Position numbers and translations under genes: made by a program
Source: Gnetum montanum
Lineage: Eukaryota > Streptophyta > Gnetopsida > Gnetales > Gnetaceae
DNA length: 33,744 bases
Direction of reading: 5' to 3'
Assembly: GCA_015680685.1 (NCBI GenBank)
Contig: MNCI01010828.1
Location: forward strand, 874,519 to 908,262
Shown: positions 1-10,490 of the stretch, piece after piece
How the letters are laid out: each line of letters begins with the position of its first letter
Numbering within the stretch: position 1 is the stretch's first letter
The notes under the pieces: generated by a model
What the model was told of the DNA's origin: nothing
Databases searched by the model: none
What the model saw: the letters and a program-made list of their open reading frames with translations, nothing else

Positions 1-178
1 CATCTAGACTAAACCATACGTGACATATGCAAAACTAGTCTAGATGGGAAGACAGCGAACTGCGACCTAAGGCTAACTATCTAGATGCCACAACTAGTCC
101 ATCTGTGGAGTTCGACCGGATCACGCGTGTGACGCTCATTTCGTATGGTTGAGTGTAGGGGTACCTCGCCACTCATCA
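1..178 (+). repeat. 3' end of a plus-strand LTR of the GATATC-LTR family
   Basis: The segment matches the last part of LTRs B, D and A (read in LTR orientation). It has the block with ACTAAACCATACGTGACA, then GGGAAGACAGCGAACTG, a GTTCGACCGGATCACGCG block, and the family terminus GGGGTACCTCGCCACTCATCA. It ends at 178 and is followed not by a PBS but by sequence belonging to the interior of the oppositely oriented element A. It is therefore best read as the 3' LTR of a plus-strand copy whose body lies left of the window. Such a copy could have inserted into element A; the expected 5-bp target duplication would then be CTCTT (179-183). An inversion or a misassembly would give the same junction. 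Confidence 0.85.
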
Positions 179-622
179 CTCTTACTCCCATTTTCATTAG
201 ATCTACAAGGATCTTTGTACAACCACGTTGCATGATAACTCTCACAAACGTCACCAAAGAGAATCCTCAAGCCCCCTTGATGTCACACCCTAATCATTCC
301 ATCTTGGTCCATCCTTCTTCATTCTGGGTACAATGAACACAAAATTAATTTTAAGTTTTAAAAATGTCAAAAATATCATTGTACCCTTAAACAGAACCTC
401 TTATTGGTAGAGTGGATGAGTGGGTGTAATGGGCTCACTGTTCTAAATAATTGATCACTCATGACTTAATAACATAGAACACACCTCAACCAACAATCCA
501 CATGAGTGTTTTATTCATAGACGAGATTACTTACAAAAGTCTAAAAAGACAAAAACAAAAAGTTGAAAAATGAAAAATTGAAAAAAAAAGTTGTAAAATT
601 AAATAAAACTGAAAAATATTTA

Positions 623-2620
623 TTAATCTTGCTTGTTATTAGAATGGGGGATATCCCCCATAATTAAATGGTTGAGTATGGCAAGGATTAATAAATGGAA
701 GATGAGGATCCTTGCATGTTGGAAGTATTGGGGCCCAGTCATACTTACCCCATCAGGTTTCACACACTTGATTATAGTGAGCATACTGGGGCAATTTATA
801 TGATGTAGTTCCCGGATAACGAGTTGACCCACTATGATATTTGAAACCCTTAGATGGTATGCAAGGATTGGGATGATGCCTCCCATGGTTGTGTTCATTG
901 GGTCGTATGGTTGTTGGAGTGTTAGATGGTGGCCTTGATGAAGTAACATGAGGCGTCGAGTTCGAAGGTAAGGGTGCACCACAGTGTTGAGCTTGTGCTG
1001 AGTTGGAGGATGCAGTGGCCTTGGAATTGTGTTTTCCCTTCTTATGGTCATGTTTAAAGAAGGGATGTTTTTGATGTTGAGGGGGATTCTCATTGTTGTT
1101 GGTAGTAGCAACACCAGTAGTGTTCATGGGTTGCTGTTGTGGTGCAGGCACCTTAGGAATAGTTGGTGGCACTGTGGAAGGAGGGAAAGGATGAGAATGT
1201 TGAAAATTATGAGGAGTATAGGATACACAAGGTGGTGGTTATGTTGGAGGCATGGGCTGATAGTATTGAGGACAATGGTACTGTAGTGAGACAAAGTGCA
1301 TTGGCCTAGTTGGAGAAACAGGATGTTGAACAAGATATGCGTTTGGATTCGGATAATATGAAGGGTGTCTCCAGTCTAGTGGTGGTCTCCCCCACAACTA
1401 GGGTTTTTGCCACTATGATCGAACACAGTATCTCTATACAAACTCTGGATGTAATGTATTTCCCCAATGCTCATGTAAATGTAACAATATTGGGCATTGA
1501 CCCTTAGGGTGATCGTACAGGCATATGTTGCTTTCATACATATGACTGGAAGTTGAGCTCTTATTTTCCTTATCCCTTCTTTCTGATTGTCTAATTTTTT
1601 GTCCTACTTCTTGGGTTGTCAAAACTTTATCTCCAATAATGTTGATAAATTCTCCACATTTTTGATACGTCCATTCCAACATCTTATTGATCTTTGCCTC
1701 GACTTCTTCTAATGATTGTTATGTTGGCAAAGATGATGCTTCCACCTTGAGATTGGTTGATTTTTCCTTTTTATGATCATGGACCTTTGTTAAGTTGAGA
1801 TTTTGGTCCCGTCGATGTTTTTCAACACTCTCCCATCTAGCCATTTCTCCTTCTTCTTTTGCTACCCACTTAATAAGCTCTTCAACTTGATGGGTTAGTA
1901 GTTCATATAGTTGACCTTGGGCATACATTCCTAAAGTCTCTCTTATTTCATTACATAGCCCATCAATGATATGGTACATTAGCCTTTCCTTGGAAAACCC
2001 ATGGCCTAGACAGTTGTTTAACAGTGCATAATATCTTTCTAAGGCCATGTCCAAGGGTTCACGTTATGCTTGTTTCCATCCTTGGATCTTTTTCCTCAAG
2101 GCTGACACTCTTACATAGGTTTCATATTTTTCGTTAAAGACTTCTACCATTGTCGACCAACGTCGTATTGAATTTGGTTTTAACGATCTATACCATACTT
2201 TTGCTTGGTCAACGAGTGTCATAGGAAAGAGCTTAGGTTTTTTTCAACCATTATCAATGTTGTTCCATGCACAGGCATCGTAGAGGGCTTGTAAATATTA
2301 ATGCGGACCTAAGTCATAGCCTCCTAAAAATTTAGGAAATTTGTTTAAATTGAGCCTAGGTAGATAGCTCTCTTTACGATGTCTACAAGAGATCTGAATA
2401 GCCTCTTGTATTTGCGTTAAGGTTGTAGTCACTAGTGGGGGTTCATCGTCATCGGGTAAGTTATGCTTTCGTGTGTTGGGATGACGTTGCTTTTGTTTCT
2501 GTTTATAAGAAACCCCACTTCAGGTTGTCTACTGCAATCTTCATCGTTATATAGTTCGTTGGTTCTCCAATGAACTTCCTCACTAAGTATGGCATTATTA
2601 TAATCTTGTAGGAGAGGCAT
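623..2620 (-). pseudogene. gag: Degenerate gag polyprotein of element A
   Basis: The reading starts at the ATG ending at 2620 (MPLLQDYNN, then HWRTNELYNDED) and runs leftwards. It matches the element D gag block by block. A core around 2054-1719 contains LDMALERYYALLNNC, HGFSKERLMYHIIDGL and QLYELLTHQVEELIKW, typical of plant Ty3/gypsy capsid-type gag. Next comes a knuckle region near 1570-1530 (ICLYDHPKGQCP), and then a Pro/Ser/His/Asn-rich tail (1172-753). The knuckle has lost its first Cys: ESNIC here, where element D has QCNLC. The frame is broken several times, so no functional protein is expected. The tail contains PFFKHDHKKGKH, matching PFFRHDQIKRQH in D. Function inferred: nucleocapsid/capsid of a non-autonomous retroelement. 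Confidence 0.8.
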
Positions 2621-2739
2621 TGTTGTGAAGTTGTGTGTGAATTCAGTGTGAATTTATAATTATTTCTTTCTAAAAGATATATCATTAAGTCCTTTACAGT
2701 GACCATGTATGATATAACTAATCTAGATAACTAGCACCG

Positions 2740-2757
2740 TCCCCGACAATGGTGTCA
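2740..2757 (-). other. Primer binding site of element A
   Basis: On the minus strand the sequence TGACACCATTGTCGGGGA starts one base inside the LTR end. Compared from memory with the complement of a plant tRNA-Asp 3' end (TGGCGCCGTTGCCGGGGA), 14 of 18 positions agree, and the four differences are G-to-A or C-to-T changes, as expected from decay of methylated cytosine. The position and the one-base spacer are the same as in elements C and D. Confidence 0.75.
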
Positions 2758-2758
2758 A

Positions 2759-3610
2759 TGATGAGTGGCGAGGTACCCCTACACTCAACCATACGAATAC
2801 AAGCGTTCTCACGTGCGATCTAGTCAAACTCCACAGATGGACTAGTTGTGGCACCTAGATAGTTAGCCTTAGGTTACAGTTCGTTGTCTTCCCACCTGGA
2901 CTAGTATTACATTTGTCAAATATGGTTTAGTCCAGAGAGAGGTGTATGATGTCGTTNATTTGTCAAATATGGTTTAGTCCAGAGAGAGGTGTATGATGTC
3001 GTTCCTAATCTAACGCTACTCCTGAAGGCAATGCAAAGTAATATTAACTAAGCTAGGAGAAAGGGTAAGAGAATCTAATCTAGCCTAAGTGCGATGAGCA
3101 TCCGTTCCTTGATCATCCGTACACATCTTGGACTTCATGCATGACTACCACTGGGATTACCAAGCGCAGATCCTAGGTACGCTACTGGGTTACCAAGTAG
3201 TCACACTTAAATGCTCGTAATCAAGTCGTACTCATTCCACGTTCTAACATGAGTTTAAGGGTGAGAGAGTATTAACTAGGAAAGTAGTAAATAACAATAA
3301 CAATTAAATAATCAAACAATTACACTAAGTAAATGCTGCAATGATGAAGTAATCTCGATCTTTATTTCCGGTCATGTGCGTGTCCAAGTACATCACACTC
3401 AAATAAAGGATGTCGTACAATTACATTCACCACACTACGGGCATACACTGAAAAATATTCTATCTCTGGAGGGATCAAACTACCAGAGTCTAGCTACAAT
3501 CTAAATCTCAAACTGTGAAACAAGGGAGAGTTGCCTCTTATTTATAGAATTGGCGGAGGACTGCGATATCGCGTACGCGATATCGCAGTCACCCAAAACA
3601 CGACTCATCA
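2759..3610 (-). repeat. 5' LTR of element A
   Basis: In minus orientation it starts TGATGAGTCGTG (3610) and ends CGCCACTCATCA (2759). A perfect 28-bp palindrome made of two GATATCGC words (3561-3588) lies about 15 bp upstream of a TATAAATA box (reverse complement at 3539-3546). A GGAAATAAAG polyadenylation-type signal follows in R. The 852-bp length includes an exact 46-bp duplication around a single N at 2957, so the true length is probably about 805 bp. U3 is closest to that of LTR E, and R/U5 is closest to LTRs B and D. Confidence 0.9.
2911..3003. repeat. Exact 46-bp direct duplication flanking a single N
   Basis: Positions 2911-2956 and 2958-3003 are identical, starting ATTTGTCAAATATGG and ending GTATGATGTCGTT, and are separated only by N at 2957. 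No other LTR of the family has this duplication. The pattern is what a gap-filler or contig join with an unmerged overlap leaves behind, so it is probably not biological. Confidence 0.9.
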
Positions 3611-3924
3611 ATCAGAGTCAGTGTTCTTAAGGGGGGTAGAAAGGTCATCAAAAATAATATAGTAAATATTAATAAAAATTAGATAATGTAATTATATATT
3701 ACTAAAATTAGATAATGTAGTTATTTAGTTGATGTAGTTAATTATTAGTCGATATATTAGTTAATGATTAGTTGATGTATTAGTTGGAGAATTAGTTGAA
3801 GAAATAGAACAATCTTCAACCATCAAGAAAAGGGTATATTAATCCATCTTGCAATCAAAACATAAGGCAAAAAAACATGAAAACTCAAATTGTCATTTTG
3901 ATAAGGAGTATGATACTCATGAAG
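3611..3924. other. Intergenic AT-rich stretch with TTAGTTGATGTA-like repeats
   Basis: No gene is seen. Between about 3700 and 3800 the words TTAGTTGATGTA and TTAGTTAATGATTAG recur in degenerate tandem-like form. The first bases (ATCAG, 3611-3615) are the presumed target-site copy of element A. Confidence 0.6.
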
Positions 3925-5010
3925 AGAAATGATCCAGATCCAAGAATGAGAATGAAAGTTGCAACATACAATGTGCTTAAAAGATCCCTAGTGAGTGAGA
4001 AACAATATCTACTATGTCCATCATGGGCCTTGGATTGGCATGAATATTGATATCCACACATCTTAGCAGAGTTAAAATATTTGGATGTTGATGTCTTATG
4101 CTTATAAGAAGTTTTGCCATGGGAATTTCTGTATCAATTCCAACTAGACTTGGGAAAGATGAGATACAGAGGTATCTATAAGCAAAAAGGTTCTTATGGA
4201 AGTTCTTCTTTTGAGCCATAAAGATTAGCATATTGAAGAAATCACAACATGGATGATTGTGCAATCTTTTATAAAGAAGCCAAGTTTGAATCGGTATAGA
4301 GATTTGAATGGAGTTTAGAAAATATCATTTATGAAATTCCAGAACTTCAAGCAATCGAAAAGAAAGAACAATTAAGATTTCAGAAAAATCACATAGTGTT
4401 GGTAGTAATTCTAAAATCCAGTTATTGGGAAGATGTGTATGCATAGTCAACACACATTTAATTGCCAAATCAACATGTTCAAATGTCAGACTATGTCAAG
4501 GAGCATATTTGATTAAGCAAATAGAAGGAAGTTTGAAGACTAATTTATTCCTAAGTTATACTGATTCAATTCCATTTATTCTTTGTGGAGACTTCAATGC
4601 AAAATTTGGAAGCAGCATTTATCAATTCTTAAAATATGGATCTATAAAAAAATCTTTGGAAGACGAACTTGACTTGAAGAAGATGTTTCCATCAATTTAG
4701 CATGAAATTCCATTAGCTAGTGTATATTCTTCTTACTTTGAATCTTTAATAGATAAATTATATTCTAGAATTTAGAAATAGATAATGTTGATGGATAACC
4801 CTCATCAAGAACCACAATTCACAAATTACTCTACTATGATTAATGAAGATGGGTCCACAACATTCTTCATTGAGACTTTGGATTATATTTGGTATGATGC
4901 CTAATTCTTCAAGTTATCAAGTTACTAGAGTTGATTTCTAAAGAAGAAGTTGAGAAGAATCAAGATCAAGCCTTGCCATCCTGAACAAGACCATCTAATC
5001 ACATACCACT
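3925..5010 (+). pseudogene. CCR4-like exonuclease (EEP-family deadenylase) pseudogene, no introns visible
   Basis: Conceptual translation with several stops gives a near-collinear match to the catalytic domain of plant CCR4-type poly(A) nucleases. In order: MKVATYNVLKR (3952), CPSWALDWHEY, LDVDVLCL-stop-EV (the CLQEV motif with Gln replaced by TAA), MDDCAIFYKEAKFESV, then an open stretch at 4425-4700 with VNTHLIA, CGDFNA and GSSIYQFLKYG. Further on come EPQFTNYSTM, FFIETLDYIWYD (the family has a GTLDYIFY-type block) and a degenerate PEQDHLIT near 4975 (SDHIAL in the family). In the functional enzyme these blocks hold the metal-binding and catalytic Glu, Asp, Asn and His. At least six stops make it dead. 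The uninterrupted collinearity over about 1 kb suggests loss of introns, hence a retrocopy or a copy carried by the retrotransposon whose PPT and LTR follow at 5484. The family assignment is firm; which CCR4 paralogue it came from is unknown. Confidence 0.85.
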
Positions 5011-5483
5011 TATGGTAAAATTACAATTACTCCCATCAGTTCATAAGGTTGATCAAGATTAAGAAGTATCTCTCTTACTTTTATTTGATGATCTTATTAT
5101 TTTATTCATTGTTCAATTTATATTTCAATTAGATAAGTAAAATATCTATGATAATAAAAATTTGGGATAAAGAATTTGCCCTACCTTCACTTGGGTAACT
5201 AGATCCAAGTTACACTTTGTGTGAACCTTGTTAGGATTGGTGATTTGTGGTTGATAAATCTTTAATTCATCTTTTGTCATTTTCATAGGAAATAAAATAA
5301 GTATTAAGAAAGTCATATTTAATTTTTCATATATTTTTCTCACATATATTTTGTTTACAAAATAAGCAAGAAACAACGTCAAGTTCAAAGAAGAAATCAA
5401 ATTATTAGACCACAAGATCATGAAAGAAAGAATTGGAGCTGGAAAGATAGAGAACATGGACTCGTTCAAGGATGAACAAAACC
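5011..5483. other. Unassigned stretch between CCR4 pseudogene and retrotransposon PPT
   Basis: AT-rich sequence in which I see no recognisable protein. If the 3' LTR at 5498 belongs to an element that still has its body in place, this is the element's 3' untranslated region. The final bases, CTCGTTCAAGGATGAACAAA, resemble the Ser-x-x-Glu-Asp-Glu-type end of Del/Tekay integrases just before the PPT. Confidence 0.4.
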
Positions 5484-5497
5484 TAAGGGAGGTATAT
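5484..5497 (+). other. Polypurine tract of a Del/Tekay-type element
   Basis: AAGGGAGGTATA immediately precedes the TGTCACATCCC start of the LTR at 5498. A purine-rich tract in this place is the second-strand primer of an LTR retrotransposon, and it marks the following LTR as a 3' LTR rather than a solo LTR. Confidence 0.65.
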
Positions 5498-6101
5498 TGT
5501 CACATCCCCATTCCCAAATGATGTTGCTACTTAATGAAGATGGTGTCTCTTCATAACAAGTGTTATTGTTATCTTAACAAGACCTGAAAGGGTAGTTGTG
5601 ATTAAGACCCGAAAGGGCATTTTGTAATAACGAATGTGTCTCTTTAGGTAACCTTCGAAGGTTTGACCTAAGGCATTTATACCCAGGGTTAGAGGTTGTG
5701 TTAGAATGGAATGACAAAGCTGGTACAGGTAAGTCATGGAGTGGCAGAGCTAGTATAGGCAAGTCACAAGAGTCAGGAGAAGCAGGATAAGAAGTGGACT
5801 GGCCATTCCTTCTAGCTATGTTATAGGCCTAACCATGGTGGTAGTGTTGGATTGCCTCTAAGGGATAGATGCCAAAGGAAGAAAACCCCAAGGAATACTC
5901 TCAGAGCACAATTCAAATATGCTATTCCATATCAATAAAACATTCTTTTCTTTCTCTTTCTACATTTTTCCTATTATTTCCCTTATACATAATGTTGAAT
6001 ATCGCATATATTTCACATCTGGTATATTTTCTTTGTACACATAATGTCTAATATATCATATGTTTGATGTTTTCCATGACATCTAGGGACGGGATGTCAC
6101 A
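5498..6101 (+). repeat. 3' LTR of a Ty3/gypsy Del/Tekay-like element
   Basis: The 604-bp segment starts TGTCACATCCC and ends GGGATGTCACA, a near-perfect terminal inverted repeat (one mismatch) of the TGTCACACCC type known from Del/Tekay chromovirus LTRs. A TTTATA-type box lies near 5670 and an AATAAAAC signal near 5932. A PPT lies directly upstream. The downstream base group CATAG (6102-6106) would be the target duplication; its partner is not found in the window. The 5' LTR is not visible and may lie left of element A, which would then be inserted in it. Confidence 0.75.
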
Positions 6102-6880
6102 CATAGGGCATAATATATATTATTCATAGCATTTTCATTTACTACATGTGCCTTCTTTTAATGGTTAGTGTTTTTTCTATACTTTATTCTTGTGTAATCA
6201 TTGAGTCTATGAGTTATGTGGCTCTCTATTAGATTTGAATACTCATATTCCACTAATGGCCAGATCTTGAAATCTAGGAATTATAAAAAACGTATCAACC
6301 TATTCTTTGAGTAGATGTAGTTTAATCCATCAAAAAAAAATATTCTTTTTCATAAACTAAGCACTTGAACTAGATATTGTAGAGAAAATAAATAATACTC
6401 TTTATCGATATTAATCCCAAAAGAAGCTCAAGGATGCAATAGCCTTTTCTCCCACAAGTTTCATTATCCTTCAAGAAAAGTTTTCAATATTGCTTTACAA
6501 GTTATCAATATTCTTATTAAAATCTTGAATGTGAGTTATCACTCACTATAAAGAATAAGAGTGTTTACAAGGTTTGGATGATGTATAGGAATATCAATAG
6601 ATGAAATTCATCCACTTGTAATGCAAGAATTGAGAAGAGGAAAATGAAGGAATATTCATGAAAAGTATTAATAAGATACAATCAAGGATTAGAAAGTTCT
6701 ATTTACAAGAGATTATAAGGGTTATGAAAGATGACAACGAGGCCTTGACTTATTTTCCTTCTTTGAATTGTTACATCACAATCCAATGATGTCCCTTTAT
6801 GTTCTTTTCTAAAATGGTTGTATAACAACTATGTTAATTACTTTCGAAAAATATTATTTTAGCAAATGATCTTTTGATAG
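6102..6880. other. AT-rich stretch, possible decayed LTR R/U5 on the minus strand
   Basis: No gene is seen. On the minus strand, the sequence downstream of the word-repeat region at 6880-7800 has the look of an LTR leader: ATAAAGGGACATC near 6800, then CT-rich stretches. Termini could not be found, so this is only a suggestion. Confidence 0.2.
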
Positions 6881-7800
6881 TTTGACCTATGGTTAGCCTA
6901 CTTAATCTATCTAAGCTAATATTTACTCTTATTTTGTGCTATGAATTTCTATCTCCAATTGGGTTAGTTGACCTAAGAACTATGCATTTACTTATCTCCT
7001 AAGGCCTACTTCTTATTAGAAAAGTTGACTTAAGATAATATTGGTCATTCTAATGATTGCACATTTTTCTCTAAACTATGGTATATATCAAATTTTGAAA
7101 GGGTAACCTAACATGAGATTGGTTTACCTGTAGGTTTGATAAGTTGATCTATAGAAGGAAAGGTTAACTAAAAAAGTGTATAAAATTAAATTCTCATTTT
7201 CTACTCTATCTATAGGTTGGTCAACCTATTAATAGGTTTGAACAACAACTCTTTCTAAAATTAGGCATTAGATACCAAAAAATTATTTTATATCACTATA
7301 AGCACAATGTTTTGTCATTTCAAATATTGGATTTTACCTTCTAGTTTGTGTTTATTTCCTACATTACTTCATTATTGATTTTGACATCTATAGTTTACCA
7401 CGAGTTCACCATAATTCATGGTTTACTCAAAGATACACCAAGACCTTACCATAAATTATGGTACTATAGAGAAGAAAAGGTCTTCATTTTGGCATACCAA
7501 AACTTTACCTTGAGTCATGATGTTACAAGGATAATTAACCAAAACTTGTCATCTAGAAATAATTGAGGACATAACTCAAGGTAGAAAGCTATTAAGTTCT
7601 ATAATAATCATAACCCATGGCTAGGCCACCATAACTACTTCATGACTTTTTATCAATATTCATTGAGTACTCCATGACTCGTGGTCCATGTCCTTAGCTT
7701 TGGGACATACCATGACTTAACAATAACTAATGATTCCAATCAATAACTCCATCATGATATCATGATGATCCATGATTTGCAACAAAATATGTGAGTTATC
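6880..7800. repeat. Degenerate short-word repeat region (GGTTGACC-like and CCATGA/TCATGG words)
   Basis: From about 6880 to 7250 the words TTGACCTA, GGTAACCT, GGTTGGTCAACCT and TTAGGTTTG recur on both strands. From about 7390 to 7790, CCATAATTCATGG, CCATAAATTATGG, CCATGACTCGTGG and ATGATATCATGATGATCCATG recur. These are degenerate self-complementary words, not a regular tandem array. The arrangement resembles the palindromic word clusters upstream of the TATA boxes in the LTRs of this window. Confidence 0.5.
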
Positions 7801-8356
7801 ACTTATGATCTTAGTTGTGATTAATTTTCAAGGTGAATTTTATACTAGAAAACAAATTTTTAGAAAGAAAAAATAGAATTTCTTTTACTTCCACCTTCAA
7901 GAAGCTTTTCTTAGTTGATTACTTAGATTATTAATTCTAGAGAAAAATATGAATTTCTACCTATCACCTAATTCAAACTTATGTAATTAATAAATAATCT
8001 CAAACTATCATCATTATTCTTAACAGAATTTCTAAGTACCTAACAAATGAGAAAATCCTAAATAACATAATACAAAATATGAATTCATTTAAAATACCTA
8101 TAATATTATTATAGTTATAGTTTAAATTTAGATTCAATAAAATAATTTTTACCTATGAAAAGGATTAGTATAAAACCACAAACATTAAAAATATACGTAT
8201 AAACCCCTTTTTAAAATCATGAGCTCCTATTGATGAAATACTACACACCAATTTCCCATACCCCACCTCACTCCCATATCTTATACTAGACCACAAGCTC
8301 CTACTTACTTTACTTTTAATCATGCAAACTCCACTGTGAGCTCCTACCTTTACTTT

Positions 8357-8416
8357 CTAGTTGCTAACATTGTAGCTGTTTGCTTCCTAGTTGCCAAGAT
8401 TGCAGGTGTTTGCTTC
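8357..8416. repeat. 30-bp tandem duplication
   Basis: CTAGTTGCTAACATTGTAGC at 8357 is followed without a gap by a second copy starting at 8387 (CTAGTTGCCAAGATTGCAGG). Each unit is 30 bp and four positions differ. Confidence 0.8.
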
Positions 8417-9723
8417 TAGACATTGCCTTTTATCTGAAGATTTAAGGTGCTCATGGTCACTACAACATTGTGCAATCTTATTAATTTTAGTGCCTCCATA
8501 TCATTTCAGTAGTAATATAAAGTATATAATTTATTTTTATCAATTTTAGTGTAGCCCTATGTCATCAATTAAGTGTTTTGAGCATTCAAAAAAGGAATGG
8601 ATAGAACAAGCCTCACTAGTTATAAGTAACAACTATAAAAATGAAACATTTTTCTTCCTAGATGTGCAAATTTAAAATAGATAAAAACAAACAAAACCTT
8701 ATCAATTTGATTAGACATAGGCTAACATAACTTAAATTAGGCTCTATTAAATCCTTCTTAACTATAATAAATACATCTCTAAATTGTGTTTTACATGCAG
8801 AACTAAATGTGAATACTATTTAGTTAATTCACATCTTTGTATTATGTTTTGTCAAAAATGTACACATGTTATTGTTTTAGCTACTTTGTTATGGGTTCTT
8901 AGTTGCAAATCCTAAGAGGAAATATATAGATAATAATAGTTTATATATTGTAGTCATTAGTGCTAGTATGAACTAGTAATAGTTAAGTGATATGGACTTA
9001 TAATTACTAAGAATGTGTCTCACTCAGTTTTTGTAGCACCACAAAAATGTTCCATGATGAGGATGTACTAGTCAAGGAGCACTATGTAATTATAAAAATG
9101 ATTTAGTGTTAATTGAGATTTTTCTTATATATTGAGATTTAGTCTTAAATGATATATGGAACTTCCCATTATAGATGCTTAAATAGTCCATGATGCATAA
9201 TGTATCTATAACTTTGTTATCATCAATGTTTACTATATATTCCTTTATTCATGGCTTATTGATGTTGGTACCACAAATCACTTCTTTCATTCTATCAAAA
9301 TTCGGCTATTCCTGTTAGCTACTATGGTATGTTAATATTTTATATCTCTATGATATGATTTCTTATTATCCTTTATTTTTCTTTAATTTATTTTTAATTA
9401 AATTTTTAAAAACGAATAATTAAGTATTATATGAAATATGGAAGTGAGAGATTTTGTAAAAATCTAAAACCTCATGATATATTTTATATTAATATCTAAA
9501 TGTATCCATACATACTATAATAGGGCTATTGATCTCTAATTTGGGCTATATATCGTAGAATATGTCATATTAATTGTATTTAAGAAAATCATTTATGGTT
9601 GCTCAATCGAGCCTCCCAAATACTAGGAACTCTAAATTATAAATAATTAATAAGAACACTAGTTGAATCCTCTCTTGTAGGTAATCAAATAGGATAGTAT
9701 CATATGATATCTCATGTCAAATT

Positions 9724-9760
9724 AAAAAAAAAAAACACACACACACACACACACACACAC
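9724..9760. repeat. Poly(A)-(CA)n microsatellite
   Basis: A run of 12 A is followed by about 13 perfect AC units. A simple compound microsatellite. Confidence 0.95.
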
Positions 9761-10076
9761 ATTGGAGAAGTTTCATCGTCATGCAACCCATTGAAATGGG
9801 ATATCTATACATCATCAACCATTAAAATTATTATCATTTCTATATAAATAGCATAATTTTCCATTTTAATAATTTTTAGGAACAGTTAGTTACTAATAAT
9901 GAAATAGAAAACTAGTTGAATTTCACTTATGTAAGAAATCAAATAGGAATGCATCCCCCAATATGTAACTTGCAAATGAGGCATACATTGGATTCTTTGC
10001 CAATGTAATTATGCTATTTATTATGTAATAGGTTCTTGGAAGCATGCAGCAACACCCACTCATTTCATTTCAATCT

Positions 10077-10098
10077 GTCCTTCCTTCCTTCCTTCCTT
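10077..10098. repeat. (TTCC)n microsatellite
   Basis: Five consecutive TTCC units (GTCCTTCCTTCC and so on), with poly(T) tracts 25-80 bp further on. Confidence 0.9.
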
Positions 10099-10360
10099 GT
10101 GTCATCCTACATACTATTTTTTTTTTCTTTTGACAACGACAATGATTTCAATTGTGTAGCATTTTTTTTTCCCAATTCACTGTGCATTGCCAACATGGCT
10201 GGCATCCAACAGCATCCAATGATTATACTAGGTGTATATCCTTTGGTAGTTTGTTCACACAAATACAGGTATGCTCTGGATTCTTAACATTATTCCTCAT
10301 ATTTTAATACATTTGATGGTAAGGAAATCACATCTGGTTGGGCTAATGCCTATTCCTAGT

Positions 10361-10490
10361 CCATTCCTATTGATGCAAAAATTTAGGCCATAAAGGCATA
10401 CTAATGCACAATGTGCTTAAAGTGCTTGGTTTCACAAGGCTATTACCTAGGGCACCTTGCTTATGCGCATAGTTAGCTGAGGAATAGTTT
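10361..10490 (-). repeat. Inverted copy of the repeat at 14383-14510
   Basis: The reverse complement shares ACTATTCCT, then GGTGCCCTAGGTAATAG, then ATTTTTGCATCAATAGGAATG, in the same order and spacing as the plus strand at 14383-14510 (ACTATTCCT, GGCACCCTAGGTAATAG, ATTTATGCATCAATAGGAATG). The family is unknown. The two copies are about 4 kb apart in opposite orientation. Confidence 0.75.

Larger units (their letters stand above)
179..3610 (-). mobile_element. Element A: non-autonomous gag-bearing LTR retrotransposon, 3' part missing
   Basis: Read on the minus strand, this has a 5' LTR (3610-2759), one spacer base, a tRNA-Asp-like PBS (2757-2740), and an internal region collinear over about 2.6 kb with element D (21672-24325). 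The internal homology stops at 179, where an opposite-strand LTR end of the same family begins, so the 3' part of A is outside the window or lost. No protease, RT, RNase H or integrase motif is visible. A is a gag-only, non-autonomous element, comparable to TR-GAG elements. The predicted right target-site duplication is ATCAG (3611-3615); its partner is not in the window. Confidence 0.85.
7801..10360. other. AT-rich intergenic DNA without recognised genes
   Basis: Open frames here are short and show no family resemblance. Small features inside it (a 30-bp tandem duplication and two microsatellites) are listed separately. A degenerate pair of segments sharing ACTAGTTGAAT and AATCAAATAGGA (about 9659-9694 and 9911-9950) suggests an old local duplication around the (CA)n tract. 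Confidence 0.5.

Noticed and set aside
4425-4700. 91-codon open frame as a small independent gene
   Set aside because: It is the longest stop-free part of the CCR4-like pseudogene, which continues on both sides with stops.
4425-4700. LINE-type endonuclease (same fold family)
   Set aside because: The blocks NTHLIA, CGDFNA followed by GSS, and the TLDYIWYD tail are CCR4-type; no reverse transcriptase follows.
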